Assembly: GCF_022758235.1 (NCBI RefSeq)
Contig: NZ_JALEBG010000003.1
Coordinates: forward strand, 372,001-436,000
Direction of reading: 5' to 3'
Length of the DNA stretch: 64,000 bases
Source: Pontibacter liquoris
Lineage (GTDB): Bacteria; Bacteroidota; Bacteroidia; Cytophagales; Hymenobacteraceae
Shown: positions 43,295-50,904 of the stretch, one piece after another
How the letters are laid out: the number at the start of each line of letters is the position of its first letter
How positions within the stretch are numbered: the stretch's first letter is position 1
Translations under genes and position numbers: made by a program
Notes under the pieces: generated by a model
The model's database searches: none
The model's input: only the letters and a program-made list of their open reading frames with translations
Told to the model about the DNA's origin: nothing

Positions 43295-44542
43295 TTACCG
43301 GATCAGCCCCACTCCTACCGTGGCATTCGTTTGCTCGTCGATCAGGATAAAGCTGCCATTGGCTTTATTATCCGTAAAGGCATCGTAGAAGACCTCTTTG
43401 GCTGTTTTTAGCTGCACATCGGCTATTTCATTCAGGTTGAGCTCTGTTACCGCTGTTTTTGCCTCCAGCGTAACCACATCTATCAGATTGGTGAGGGCAC
43501 TTGTTTTGGCGCGCGCTATATTTACGCCGTGCTGTACCAGGTAGGTACCTCCCACACGAAGCGGTTTCTTATCCATCCAGCAGATCGTGGCCTCCAGCAG
43601 GCGACCTTGCTGGGGCAGCTGGTTTACCGGCACGATCATGTCGCCACGGCTGATGTCCACATCATCTTCCAGCAGAATGCTAACCGATTCTTTTGCCTGG
43701 GCTGCTTCTATTTCGCGGCCATACTTCTCTATGCGGGCAATCGTGGTTTGCTGTCCGCTTGGCAGCACCACCACGCGTTCGCCTTTGCGCAGCAAGCCGC
43801 TGGCAACCTTGCCCGCATAGGCCCGGTAGTCATGAAACGCTTCTGATTTTGGCCTGATCACATACTGCACCGGGAAGCGGCTTTCTTCTTTTGCCAGGTG
43901 CTGCTCCAGCGGGATGTTCTCCAGCAAAGCAAGCAGCGGCTCGCCCTCGTACCAAGGCATGTTTTCAGGATGCGTTGTCAGGTTCTCGCCATACAGCGAG
44001 GAGACCGGAATAAAGCTCACCTGTTGCCCCTCGAACATCACTTTCTCAGCAGAACGCATAAACGCGTCCCGGATCTCCTCAAACCTGGCCTGCGAATAGC
44101 CCACAAGGTCCATCTTGTTGACACACACCACCACATGCGGGATGCGCAGCAGGCACGAAATATAAAAATGCCGGAAGGTTTGCTCTACCACGCCATTGCG
44201 GGCATCCACCAAAATCATGGAGACATTGGCATTAGAGGCGCCGGTAACCATGTTGCGGGTATACTCGAAGTGGCCCGGCGTGTCGGCAATGATAAACTTT
44301 CTGGCCGGCGTGGCGAAATAAATATGCGCCACATCGATGGTGATACCTTGCTCCCGCTCCGCTATCAGGCCATCAGTCAGCAGCGAAAGATCGGTGTAGT
44401 CGAGGCCTTTCTTTTTGCTGCTGGCCTCGATGGCCTGCAGCTTATCTGTTGTAATTGAATTTGTTTCGAACAGGAGTCTGCCGATCAGCGTGCTTTTGCC
44501 GTCATCCACACTACCTGCGGTTGCTATTTTGAGAACTTCCAT
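43295..44542 (-). CDS. cysN: Sulfate adenylyltransferase subunit 1 (GTPase)
   Basis: A 415-aa EF-Tu-like GTPase: G1 GSVDDGKST (residues 10-18), G2 region EREQGITIDVAH, G3 DTPGH, G4 NKMD, then two beta-barrel domains. With CysD it makes adenosine 5'-phosphosulfate from sulfate and ATP, driven by GTP hydrolysis. It is shorter than E. coli CysN but of normal Bacteroidota length. It follows cysD by 3 bp and ends the operon before the strong terminator. No APS kinase fusion is present, in keeping with an APS-type reductase next door. Confidence 0.95.
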   Translation of the reverse strand: MEVLKIATAGSVDDGKSTLIGRLLFETNSITTDKLQAIEASSKKKGLDYTDLSLLTDGLIAEREQGITIDVAHIYFATPARKFIIADTPGHFEYTRNMVTGASNANVSMILVDARNGVVEQTFRHFYISCLLRIPHVVVCVNKMDLVGYSQARFEEIRDAFMRSAEKVMFEGQQVSFIPVSSLYGENLTTHPENMPWYEGEPLLALLENIPLEQHLAKEESRFPVQYVIRPKSEAFHDYRAYAGKVASGLLRKGERVVVLPSGQQTTIARIEKYGREIEAAQAKESVSILLEDDVDISRGDMIVPVNQLPQQGRLLEATICWMDKKPLRVGGTYLVQHGVNIARAKTSALTNLIDVVTLEAKTAVTELNLNEIADVQLKTAKEVFYDAFTDNKANGSFILIDEQTNATVGVGLIR

Positions 44543-44545
44543 ACC

Positions 44546-45451
44546 TTAAAAATATCCGGTTTGCTTTCTTTTTTCCATCGCCGCTTCCGAGCGCTTATCA
44601 TCTATCCGGGCACCGCGCTCCGACACGGTAGCACTTAAGATCTCTTCTATGATGTGGTCGATCTCCACGGCAGTAGATTCTACAGCAGCCGTACAGGTCA
44701 TATCGCCCACGGTTCTGAAGCGCACCATCCGGGGCGTTATCGTTTCGTCGGCCATTACCTGAATAAAGGAAGAGAAAGGAAGTAACTGGCCATCCCGCTC
44801 AAACGTGGGCCGGAAGTGAGAATAGTAAATGGAAGGTATAGCCAGCTTTTCTTCTTTGATATAGTTCCACACATCCAGCTCGGTCCAGTTGCTGATCGGG
44901 AATACCCGCACGTTTTCGCCGTGGCTGATCCGGCCGTTCAACATATCGAACAGTTCCGGGCGCTGCTTTTTGGCATCCCACTGGCCAAAATCATTCCGCA
45001 CAGAGAAGATCCGCTCTTTTGCCCGGGCTTTCTCTTCGTCGCGGCGGGCGCCGCCAATGCAGGCATCAAAGCCAAATTCCTCGATCGCATCCAGCAGGGT
45101 GACCGTTTGCAGCACATTGCGGCTGGCATATTTGCCGGTTTCTTCCACTACTTTTTGCTGGTCTATATTATCCTGTACATAGCGCACGATCAGCTCCAGG
45201 CCCAGTTCTGCCACCAGTTCATCGCGAAACTTAATGGTTTCTTCGAAGTTATGCCCGGTGTCAACGTGTAATAAAGGGAAAGGTATTTTAGCCGGATAAA
45301 AGGCTTTTTGTGCCAGCCGGACCAGCGTGATAGAATCTTTTCCGCCGGAAAACAGGAGCACAGGCTTTTCAAACTGTGCCGCTACTTCCCTTAAAATATA
45401 GATCGCTTCATCTTCCAGTTCTCTCGGAAAAACACCAGCATGTATCGCCAT
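44546..45451 (-). CDS. cysD: Sulfate adenylyltransferase subunit 2
   Basis: Start chosen at 45451 (MAIHAGVFPRELEDEAIYIL), 8 bp after the cysH stop, giving 301 aa as in E. coli CysD; an alternative at 45481 (MQITLKNK) would overlap cysH. It carries the PP-loop SGGKDS (residues 35-40), HVDTGHNFEE, GGARRDEEKARAKER and WTELDVWNYI, ending in KRKQTGYF. This is the catalytic subunit that adenylates sulfate. Neighbours cysH and cysN confirm the pathway. Confidence 0.95.
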   Translation of the reverse strand: MAIHAGVFPRELEDEAIYILREVAAQFEKPVLLFSGGKDSITLVRLAQKAFYPAKIPFPLLHVDTGHNFEETIKFRDELVAELGLELIVRYVQDNIDQQKVVEETGKYASRNVLQTVTLLDAIEEFGFDACIGGARRDEEKARAKERIFSVRNDFGQWDAKKQRPELFDMLNGRISHGENVRVFPISNWTELDVWNYIKEEKLAIPSIYYSHFRPTFERDGQLLPFSSFIQVMADETITPRMVRFRTVGDMTCTAAVESTAVEIDHIIEEILSATVSERGARIDDKRSEAAMEKRKQTGYF

Positions 45452-45458
45452 ATCCGTC

Positions 45459-46175
45459 TTATTTTTTAAAGTAATTTGCATGTAGTCCGCACTCTTTCTG
45501 GGTTTGCTCCCACCACCACCTGCCGGCGCGTGGCTCCTCGCCCGGAAGGATCGCCCTGGTACAAGGGGCACAGCCTATACTTACATAGCCCTGGTCGTGG
45601 AGCGTGTTGTAGGGCACCTCATGCGCTTTCAGGTAAGCCAGCATCTCGTCGAAAGTCCAATTGATGATGGGGTTGCACTTGATGACCTGGAACGCCTCGT
45701 CCCACTCTAGCAAACTGAAATTGCTGCGGTTCGCACTCTGGCCGGCTCGTAAGCCCGTTACCCAGACCGACACGCCTTGCAACGCCCGGGTTAGCGGCAG
45801 CACTTTGCGGGTATGGCAACAGGCTTTCCGGTTTTCCACAGCATCATAAAATCCGTTTATACCTTGCTTGCTAACCAGTGCTTCCACGTCTTCCGTCCTG
45901 GGGAAGTATGGCTCAATTTTGTTGTTATACTTCTGCTCGGTTCGGGCCCAAAGGTCGTAGGTTTCCTGAAACAGGCGGCCGGTATCCAACGAGAAGATTC
46001 TGACCGGCAGCTTCTCAGAGAATATGGCATCCGTGATCACCTGGTCTTCCTGGCCCAGCGCTGTGGAAAAAGCAACTTTACCTGGAAACGCCTGCCCTAT
46101 AAAAGCCAGCATCTCCGATAGAGGCAGCCCGGCGAGCGCCTCAAGCAGCGAGGGTATCTTGTCTTTTAAGCTCAT
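45459..46175 (-). CDS. cysH: Adenylyl-sulfate (APS) reductase
   Basis: A 238-aa reductase with PP-loop-type fold (FSTALGQEDQVI, FSLDTGRLFQETY, RKACCHTRK, TGLRAGQSANR) and the C-terminal ECGLH motif. Four cysteines that bind a [4Fe-4S] cluster are present (C119, C120, C202, C205) and the catalytic Cys is C229. Presence of the CC...CxxC set marks the APS-using type, not the PAPS-using E. coli type. It reduces APS to sulfite using thioredoxin. Its start overlaps the DUF2061 gene by 35 bp. No sulfite reductase gene is in the window. Confidence 0.93.
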   Translation of the reverse strand: MSLKDKIPSLLEALAGLPLSEMLAFIGQAFPGKVAFSTALGQEDQVITDAIFSEKLPVRIFSLDTGRLFQETYDLWARTEQKYNNKIEPYFPRTEDVEALVSKQGINGFYDAVENRKACCHTRKVLPLTRALQGVSVWVTGLRAGQSANRSNFSLLEWDEAFQVIKCNPIINWTFDEMLAYLKAHEVPYNTLHDQGYVSIGCAPCTRAILPGEEPRAGRWWWEQTQKECGLHANYFKK

Positions 46176-46431
46176 GTACTTGTTTTTTTACTGTAAACCG
46201 TTCCCAGACGCGTTCATGCACATAGTAAAGCGCGATCTTACTGAATACCTCAATAGAGCCGATCGAAAAAGCCATCCGGAGTTTACCCGTTATGATATAA
46301 GAGATGACGATGGTATCGAATGTGCCTAAGATGCGCCACGAAACGGCTTTCGCCACGCTCTTTAATTTGCTGTCGGTTAGCGGATTGTGCCTGCCGCCAA
46401 AGGCTTTTTTCAGGTAGTGATCGAATAGCAT
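46141..46431 (-). CDS. DUF2061 small membrane protein
   Basis: A 96-aa protein with the DUF2061 motif KSVAKAVSWRILGTFDTIVISYIITGKL and hydrophobic segments (about 28-50 and 53-70). Function unknown; family members occur in sulfate-assimilation operons in several phyla and might help sulfate or sulfite transport. It is the first gene of this operon and overlaps cysH. Confidence 0.8.
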   Translation of the reverse strand: MLFDHYLKKAFGGRHNPLTDSKLKSVAKAVSWRILGTFDTIVISYIITGKLRMAFSIGSIEVFSKIALYYVHERVWERFTVKKQVHELKRQDTLAA

Positions 46432-46505
46432 AGCGCTCCTTTGAGACCTAAAAGTATATAAAATCTATAAACTTAGTAGGGTAATAAATGAAAAAGAACG
46501 CAGAA

Positions 46506-46517
46506 AGTTAGCTAACT
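46506..46517. promoter_or_regulatory. 12-bp palindrome upstream of the cys operon
   Basis: AGTTAGCTAACT is a perfect 12-bp palindrome in the 110-bp gap between the Rrf2 gene and DUF2061. It could be an operator of the neighbouring Rrf2 regulator. The location is the only support besides symmetry. Confidence 0.35.
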
Positions 46518-46541
46518 AAATCGCAAGTAGCTGAAATACAG

Positions 46542-46958
46542 TTATTTGGTTGAAATCAGATCCAGAATGGTTTTATTCTCCACGATACTCAGGCTTTGGT
46601 CGCGCACCTGGCACATGATCAGGTGCATGTTGCAGGTGGCTTCATCGGGGCAGTCGGCGCACTTTTCGTAATAGTTCAGGCTAACGCAAGGCAGCCAGGC
46701 AATCGGCCCGTTAAGTAAGCGGATCACTTTGGCCAGCGTAACTTCCTCGGGCTTTTTGATCAGGTAATAGCCGCCGCCTTTGCCTTTCTTGCTGCCTAGT
46801 ATACCGGCCTTTTTCAGGTCGAGCAGGATGCTTTCCAGGAACTTCTGGGATATCTTTTTATTTGAAGCGATCTCCTGTATCAGAATAGCACCTTTCTCCT
46901 GGTTTTCGGCCAGGTAACTGAGTGCATGAAAGGCATATTTCGTCTTTTTCGACAACAT
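46542..46958 (-). CDS. Rrf2-family transcriptional regulator of sulfur genes
   Basis: Start at 46958 (MLSKKTKYAFHALSYLAEN), giving 138 aa, the family norm; the longer reading frame only translates the 18-bp tandem repeats. It has the winged-helix Rrf2 domain (IQEIASNKKISQKFLESILLDLKKAGIL, then the wing GSKKGKGGGYYL). Cysteines C91, C100, C103, C109 and C116 could hold an Fe-S cluster as in IscR-like members. It lies immediately upstream of, and in line with, the cys operon, so it probably responds to cysteine or sulfide status. Confidence 0.88.
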   Translation of the reverse strand: MLSKKTKYAFHALSYLAENQEKGAILIQEIASNKKISQKFLESILLDLKKAGILGSKKGKGGGYYLIKKPEEVTLAKVIRLLNGPIAWLPCVSLNYYEKCADCPDEATCNMHLIMCQVRDQSLSIVENKTILDLISTK

Positions 46959-46962
46959 TAGA

Positions 46963-46998
46963 AAGTACTGTAATAGGATGAAGTACTGTAATAGGATG
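46963..46998. repeat. Two tandem 18-bp repeats before the Rrf2 gene
   Basis: AAGTACTGTAATAGGATG occurs twice in perfect tandem (46963-46980 and 46981-46998), starting 4 bp upstream of the Rrf2 start codon. They may be a duplicated operator for autoregulation, or simply a slippage duplication. Confidence 0.6.
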
Positions 46999-47036
46999 AA
47001 GCCCGAGCGGCATTCAGGTAATGAAAAGAATACCAC

Positions 47037-47208
47037 TTCAAAGCTAAAAACTATTTCCTTAGGATACCCTTTTATTCGGAAGATTGTGTGGCACTTCTGC
47101 GCGAAGGCCGGCGGTAAAAGGCAAAAGCCTTTTGTATTTTAGCAAGGCAAGTTCAAACCAGGCAATAAAATTTTATTTTAATCTTTCAGGGAAAATATTT
47201 TAAAAATG
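47037..47208. other. Divergent intergenic region between Rrf2 and the SAM-riboswitch unit
   Basis: No gene is supported here. A short 7-bp hairpin with an AAAA loop (AAAAGGC / GCCTTTT, 47116-47133) is present, but whether it terminates anything is unclear. The second half is A+T-rich and leads into the riboswitch promoter. Confidence 0.45.
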
Positions 47209-47242
47209 TTTTGCATTACAAGAAAATCCGACCTTATCTTTG
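47209..47242 (+). promoter_or_regulatory. Bacteroidota promoter of the SAM-riboswitch transcript
   Basis: TTTTG (47209-47213) and TATCTTTG (47235-47242) fit the Bacteroidota primary promoter (TTTG and TANNTTTG) with 21 bases between. The predicted start site falls just before the riboswitch aptamer. Confidence 0.75.
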
Positions 47243-47258
47243 CAGCATCTTTATCAAG

Positions 47259-47359
47259 ATTTATAAAGAAGAGGTAAGAGAGCAGGCTCCGCGACCCTCT
47301 AGCAACCTCCGGTGAAACGGAAAGGTGCTAACTCCTGCCCAGTTTTGGGAACTATAAAT
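47259..47359 (+). promoter_or_regulatory. SAM riboswitch (S-box/SAM-I type)
   Basis: The conserved S-box core is readable: AAGA and GAGG after the closing stem, CTCTAGCAACCTCC and AAGGTGCTAACTCCTGCCC. The closing P1 helix is ATTTATA (47259-47265) with TATAAAT (47353-47359). In family terms this senses S-adenosylmethionine and lowers expression when SAM is high. The P1 3' strand is 8 bases before the start codon of the first tiny ORF, so the switch may act on translation there. Placement before a Cys-rich tiny ORF and a SusC gene, not a methionine gene, is unusual. Confidence 0.85.
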
Positions 47360-47367
47360 TTAAACCA

Positions 47368-47460
47368 ATGAACAAGCAAAACACAACCCCGGTTCTTACC
47401 CCCACAGCCTTATTCGCTTCTGCAGCGCCTGCTGCGTTCCTGTGCTGTTGTTGCTGTTAA
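47368..47460 (+). CDS. 30-aa ORF ending in five cysteines, putative leader peptide
   Basis: ATG at 47368 lies 8 bases after the SAM aptamer. The 30-codon ORF starts MNKQNTTPVLTPTALFAS and ends AAPAAFLCCCCC, with TGC TGT TGT TGC TGT just before TAA. A run of Cys codons directly before the stop is the hallmark of a cysteine-responsive attenuation leader peptide: low charged tRNA-Cys would stall the ribosome there. A hairpin plus T-rich tract follows 25 bases later. It could alternatively be a metal-binding or modified peptide. Too short for homology judgement, but context supports regulation. Confidence 0.6.
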   Translation: MNKQNTTPVLTPTALFASAAPAAFLCCCCC

Positions 47461-47484
47461 TCTGCCTCTATTTCCTGTAAAGCC

Positions 47485-47530
47485 ATTCTTGCACTGCTCT
47501 GTGCCAGGAATGATACGTCTGTTTTTATTT
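47485..47530 (+). terminator. Possible attenuator hairpin after the poly-Cys ORF
   Basis: ATTCTT-GCAC (47485-47494) pairs with GTGC-c-AGGAAT (47501-47511), 10 pairs with one bulged base and one G-T pair, followed by TCTGTTTTTATTT (47518-47530). The T tract starts several bases after the stem, so termination would be modest. It is the expected place for an attenuator controlled by translation of the preceding ORF. Confidence 0.4.
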
Positions 47531-47553
47531 CATACTTACTAACACTCTTTACC

Positions 47554-47685
47554 ATGGGCAATACGCTACCCCAGCTACTGCCGTGCACGTTTGCACCGGC
47601 TCCTACTTACAGCAAACGCTTTATTTCCATCCCGGCTATTGCACCGGCGCGCATGCCCCTGCGAATGTGTAGCTGTTGTAGCTAA
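47554..47685 (+). CDS. 43-aa ORF with Cys-rich C-terminus, second putative leader peptide
   Basis: ATG at 47554; the peptide starts MGNTLPQLLPCTFAPAP and ends RMPLRMCSCCS. The final codons TGT AGC TGT TGT AGC before TAA are Cys/Ser codons. They are part of a small hairpin (GCTGTT 47672-47677 with AACAGC 47684-47689) that a stalled ribosome would disturb. Similar design to the first tiny ORF, though the sequence is unrelated otherwise. The susC start is 105 bp further on. I cannot exclude a chance ORF, but two Cys-tailed ORFs in a row behind a SAM riboswitch is hard to ascribe to chance. Confidence 0.5.
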   Translation: MGNTLPQLLPCTFAPAPTYSKRFISIPAIAPARMPLRMCSCCS

Positions 47686-47790
47686 CAGCACGCTGTTGCA
47701 TTAATCCCTTAAAATAAATTCTTAACCCGCCTTAACCGCAGTCGCCCCGATTGCAGGATGGCAACACTTTGTCCAATTAATAACCGTAAT

Positions 47791-50700
47791 ATGCAAAAAC
47801 AACTCACACATAAATTCGTGCGCCTGCTCCTGGCGCTTGGCCTGTTCCTGGGCCTCGGGGCAGAAGCGTTTGCACAAGACACCTTAACACAAGGTGTGGT
47901 AAAAGACGCCAAAACCGGCGAACCGCTGATTGGTGCCCGCGTGCAGGTAAAAGGCACCGACAAGGGCACCGTTACCGGCGTAGACGGCAGCTTTAACCTG
48001 GCCGTGGCAAAAGGCCAGACGCTCCTTATCTCCAGCCTGGGCTATACTTTAAAAGAAGTAAAAGCCGATGGCCAGGCCCTGAACGTAACGTTGCTGGAAG
48101 ATACCAAAGCGCTGGATGAAGTGGTGGTAGTGGGCTACGGCACGCAATCGCAGAAGGCAGTTTCCAGCGCCGTGACGTCTGTTAATCCGCAGGAACTGAA
48201 AGGCATTCCGGCGCCATCGCCAGACCAGCTTTTGCAAGGTAAAGCCTCGGGGGTGCAGATCGCGGCTGCCAGCGGCACGCCGGGCGGCGGCATCTTTGTG
48301 CGCATCCGCGGCAACACCTCCATCAACGCCAGCAACGAGCCGCTTTATGTAGTAGACGGCGTGTTCATCAACAACCAGTCACTTTCAGGCCTGAGCCTGG
48401 GCGGGCAAACCACCAACCCGCTGGCTGACCTGAACCCGGCTGACATTGAAAGCATCGAAATCCTGAAAGACGCCAACGCTACCGCTATTTACGGAGCCCG
48501 CGGCGCCAATGGCGTGGTGCTCATCACCACCAAGCGCGGCAAAACAAATGCCGGTACGCGCATCAATTTCCAGACCTACTTTGGGGTAGCAAAAGCGCCG
48601 AAGATCTACGAAACCGTAAACGCGCAGCAGGAAGCGGAGCTCATCAACGAAACCCACCTGAACGACGGCGGCAGTCCGGCCACGCTTCCGTTCCGCCCGA
48701 AAAGTGAAGGCGGTTTTGGATTGCCGACAGAGCAGACCACGTATTCCCGCATTCCGGATGTGTTCCGGACCGCCAAAACCCAAAGCTACGACCTGTCGGC
48801 ATCGGGCGGGGGCGAGTCGAACCGTTTCTTTCTGGGCGGCGGCTACTTTAAGCAGGAGGGCATTGTAAAGCCCGCCGCGTTCGAGCGTTTCAGCGGCCGC
48901 TTCAACTACGACCACCTGGTAAACGAGCGCCTGACCATTGGCACCAGCACCTCTATCTCGTACAGCAAGCGCAACCAGAGCCGCAACGACGACAGTGCCC
49001 AGGGCGTGATCAACTCGGCTTTGTATGTTCCCACTTACTTGCCGGTTTTTAACCAGGACGGCTCCTACGCCCGCCACTCCATTTTTGATAACCACCTGGC
49101 CCTGATCGATAACCTCAACATCAAAGGAGAGAGCAGCCGCCTGATCAGCAACGTGTATGGCGAGTATGAGCTCCTGGATGGCCTGACCTTTAAATCAAGC
49201 TGGAGCATCGACTACAACGGGTATTCCGACAAAGTATACAACAACACGCAGATCAGTGTGGGCCTGCCGGCTGGTAACGCCAGCCGAGTTGATACGCGCT
49301 TAACCTCGCTGCTAAACGAGCAATTACTCACGTATAACAAGCGCCTGGGCGATGACCACTTCCTGAACGTGATACTAGGAAACACAGTGCAGCAGACCAG
49401 CTATAATACGCTCTCGCTAACAGGCCGCAACTTCCCGAGCGATGATTTCCAGGAGATCGCCTCTTCTTCGCTGCAGACCGCTTCGACCAACTCGAGCCAA
49501 AATGGGCTGATCTCGTTCTTCTCCCGGGCCGGTTATACTTACAAAGACAAGTATAGCATAGACGGCAGCGTGCGGGCCGATGCTTCTTCCCGTTTCGGGG
49601 CGTCCAATCGCTGGGGCGTGTTCCCGTCGCTGGGCGCTTCCTGGATCGTTTCCGAGGAAGCCTTTGCCCAGGACCTGCCCTTCGATCTGATCAAGCTGCG
49701 CGCCAACATCGGCCTGACCGGTAACCAGAACGGCATCAACGACTTTGCTTCGCTTGGCTTGTGGCGGGCGGGCCGCAACTACGATGGGCAGCCCGGCATC
49801 AGCCACCAGCAGCTGGCCAACCCGGACCTGAAGTGGGAAACCACGCGCCAGTGGAACATTGGCCTGGACCTGGCCCTGCTGCAAAATCGACTGAAAGTGG
49901 AAGCCAACTACTATAACAAGTATACCAAAGACCTGCTGCTGGAAGTGCCGGTGCCGGAGAAGACGGGCTTCAGCAGTGTGTTCGAGAACCTGGGTGAGAT
50001 CAGCAACAAAGGTGTTGAGCTTAATATCACCTCTACCAACATCGAACGTGATGATTTCTCCTGGACCACCAGCCTCAACATTGCCCGCAACGTGAACAAG
50101 ATCGAGAAATTGCCCATCCCCATCAACCAGCACTCCCGCGACTGGATCCGCATGGAAGAAGGCGGTTCGGTGTATGCTTTCTGGGTGTACAAGCAGCTGT
50201 ATGTGGATCCGCAGACGGGCGATGCCGTGTACGACGATGTGAACAAGGATGGCAAGATCACGGTGGCTGACCGCCAGATCGTGGCCAACGCGGCACCGGA
50301 TTTCTTTGGCGGCTTGAATAACACCATCCGCTACAAAGCTTTCGACCTGGGTGCCCTGTTCTATTTTGAGTATGGCAACGACATTCTGAACCTGAACCGC
50401 TTCTTTATGGAGCACGGCGGTACGCGCAACGGCTCGATCACCTTTCTGCCAGGCCAGCTCGACCGCTGGCAGCAACCCGGCGATGTGACCGACGTGCCGC
50501 GCCTGACCAAAACCGGCACCAACTATACCTTGCCCAGCAGCCGCTTTATCGAAGATGGCTCGTTCCTGCGCCTGCGTTCTGTTACGCTGGGCTATACGGT
50601 GCCTTCCGAAGCGCTCGGCAAGTATAAGATCGGCAACCTCCGCGTGTATTTGTCGGGCACCAACCTGTGGACGCTCACCAACTACAGCGGCCTGGACCCG

Positions 50701-50802
50701 GAAGTGAACGTGGCCGGCAACAACCAGAACGTGCGCGGCATCGACCATGCCGTGGTGCCGCAGCCAAGAACTTGGCAGGCAGGCTTAAATGTAACTTTCT
50801 AA
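47791..50802 (+). CDS. SusC/RagA TonB-linked transporter under SAM-riboswitch control
   Basis: Start at 47791 (MQKQLTHKFVRLLLALGLFL, signal to EAFAQ), 1003 aa; the ORF is open 11 codons upstream but that part is not a signal. CarboxypepD-like N-domain (TLTQGVVKDAKTGEPLIGARV), TonB box region ALDEVVVVGYGTQSQKAVSSAV, plug (LLQGKASGVQIAAASGTPGGG, EPLYVVDGVF, IESIEILKDANATAIYGARGANGVVLI) and barrel ending in VTF. It should import a nutrient too large for porins. With the sulfur-type leader and neighbouring cys genes, the cargo is more likely a sulfur-containing compound than a plain glycan; no sulfatase is present, so this is inference. Confidence 0.9.
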   Translation: MQKQLTHKFVRLLLALGLFLGLGAEAFAQDTLTQGVVKDAKTGEPLIGARVQVKGTDKGTVTGVDGSFNLAVAKGQTLLISSLGYTLKEVKADGQALNVTLLEDTKALDEVVVVGYGTQSQKAVSSAVTSVNPQELKGIPAPSPDQLLQGKASGVQIAAASGTPGGGIFVRIRGNTSINASNEPLYVVDGVFINNQSLSGLSLGGQTTNPLADLNPADIESIEILKDANATAIYGARGANGVVLITTKRGKTNAGTRINFQTYFGVAKAPKIYETVNAQQEAELINETHLNDGGSPATLPFRPKSEGGFGLPTEQTTYSRIPDVFRTAKTQSYDLSASGGGESNRFFLGGGYFKQEGIVKPAAFERFSGRFNYDHLVNERLTIGTSTSISYSKRNQSRNDDSAQGVINSALYVPTYLPVFNQDGSYARHSIFDNHLALIDNLNIKGESSRLISNVYGEYELLDGLTFKSSWSIDYNGYSDKVYNNTQISVGLPAGNASRVDTRLTSLLNEQLLTYNKRLGDDHFLNVILGNTVQQTSYNTLSLTGRNFPSDDFQEIASSSLQTASTNSSQNGLISFFSRAGYTYKDKYSIDGSVRADASSRFGASNRWGVFPSLGASWIVSEEAFAQDLPFDLIKLRANIGLTGNQNGINDFASLGLWRAGRNYDGQPGISHQQLANPDLKWETTRQWNIGLDLALLQNRLKVEANYYNKYTKDLLLEVPVPEKTGFSSVFENLGEISNKGVELNITSTNIERDDFSWTTSLNIARNVNKIEKLPIPINQHSRDWIRMEEGGSVYAFWVYKQLYVDPQTGDAVYDDVNKDGKITVADRQIVANAAPDFFGGLNNTIRYKAFDLGALFYFEYGNDILNLNRFFMEHGGTRNGSITFLPGQLDRWQQPGDVTDVPRLTKTGTNYTLPSSRFIEDGSFLRLRSVTLGYTVPSEALGKYKIGNLRVYLSGTNLWTLTNYSGLDPEVNVAGNNQNVRGIDHAVVPQPRTWQAGLNVTF

Positions 50803-50904
50803 AACAGACAAAAGCAGCAGGACGCTCACAGGACTTTTTATACCTGAAAACCGGTGATCTGACGCTTCCGAACGAGACAGCGTCTCTTAAATTTGACAAC
50901 AACC

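Noticed and set aside
47116..47133. Short AAAAGGC hairpin as a terminator
   Set aside because: Only 7 bp, and no transcript clearly ends there; left as part of the intergenic description.
48385..49095. 236-codon frame antisense in susC
   Set aside because: Same reason: composition-driven open frame opposite a conserved plug/barrel region.
49417..50748. 443-codon open frame antisense to the second susC gene
   Set aside because: It mirrors the G+C-rich coding frame of a clear SusC gene, has no domain or signal, and overlaps it completely.
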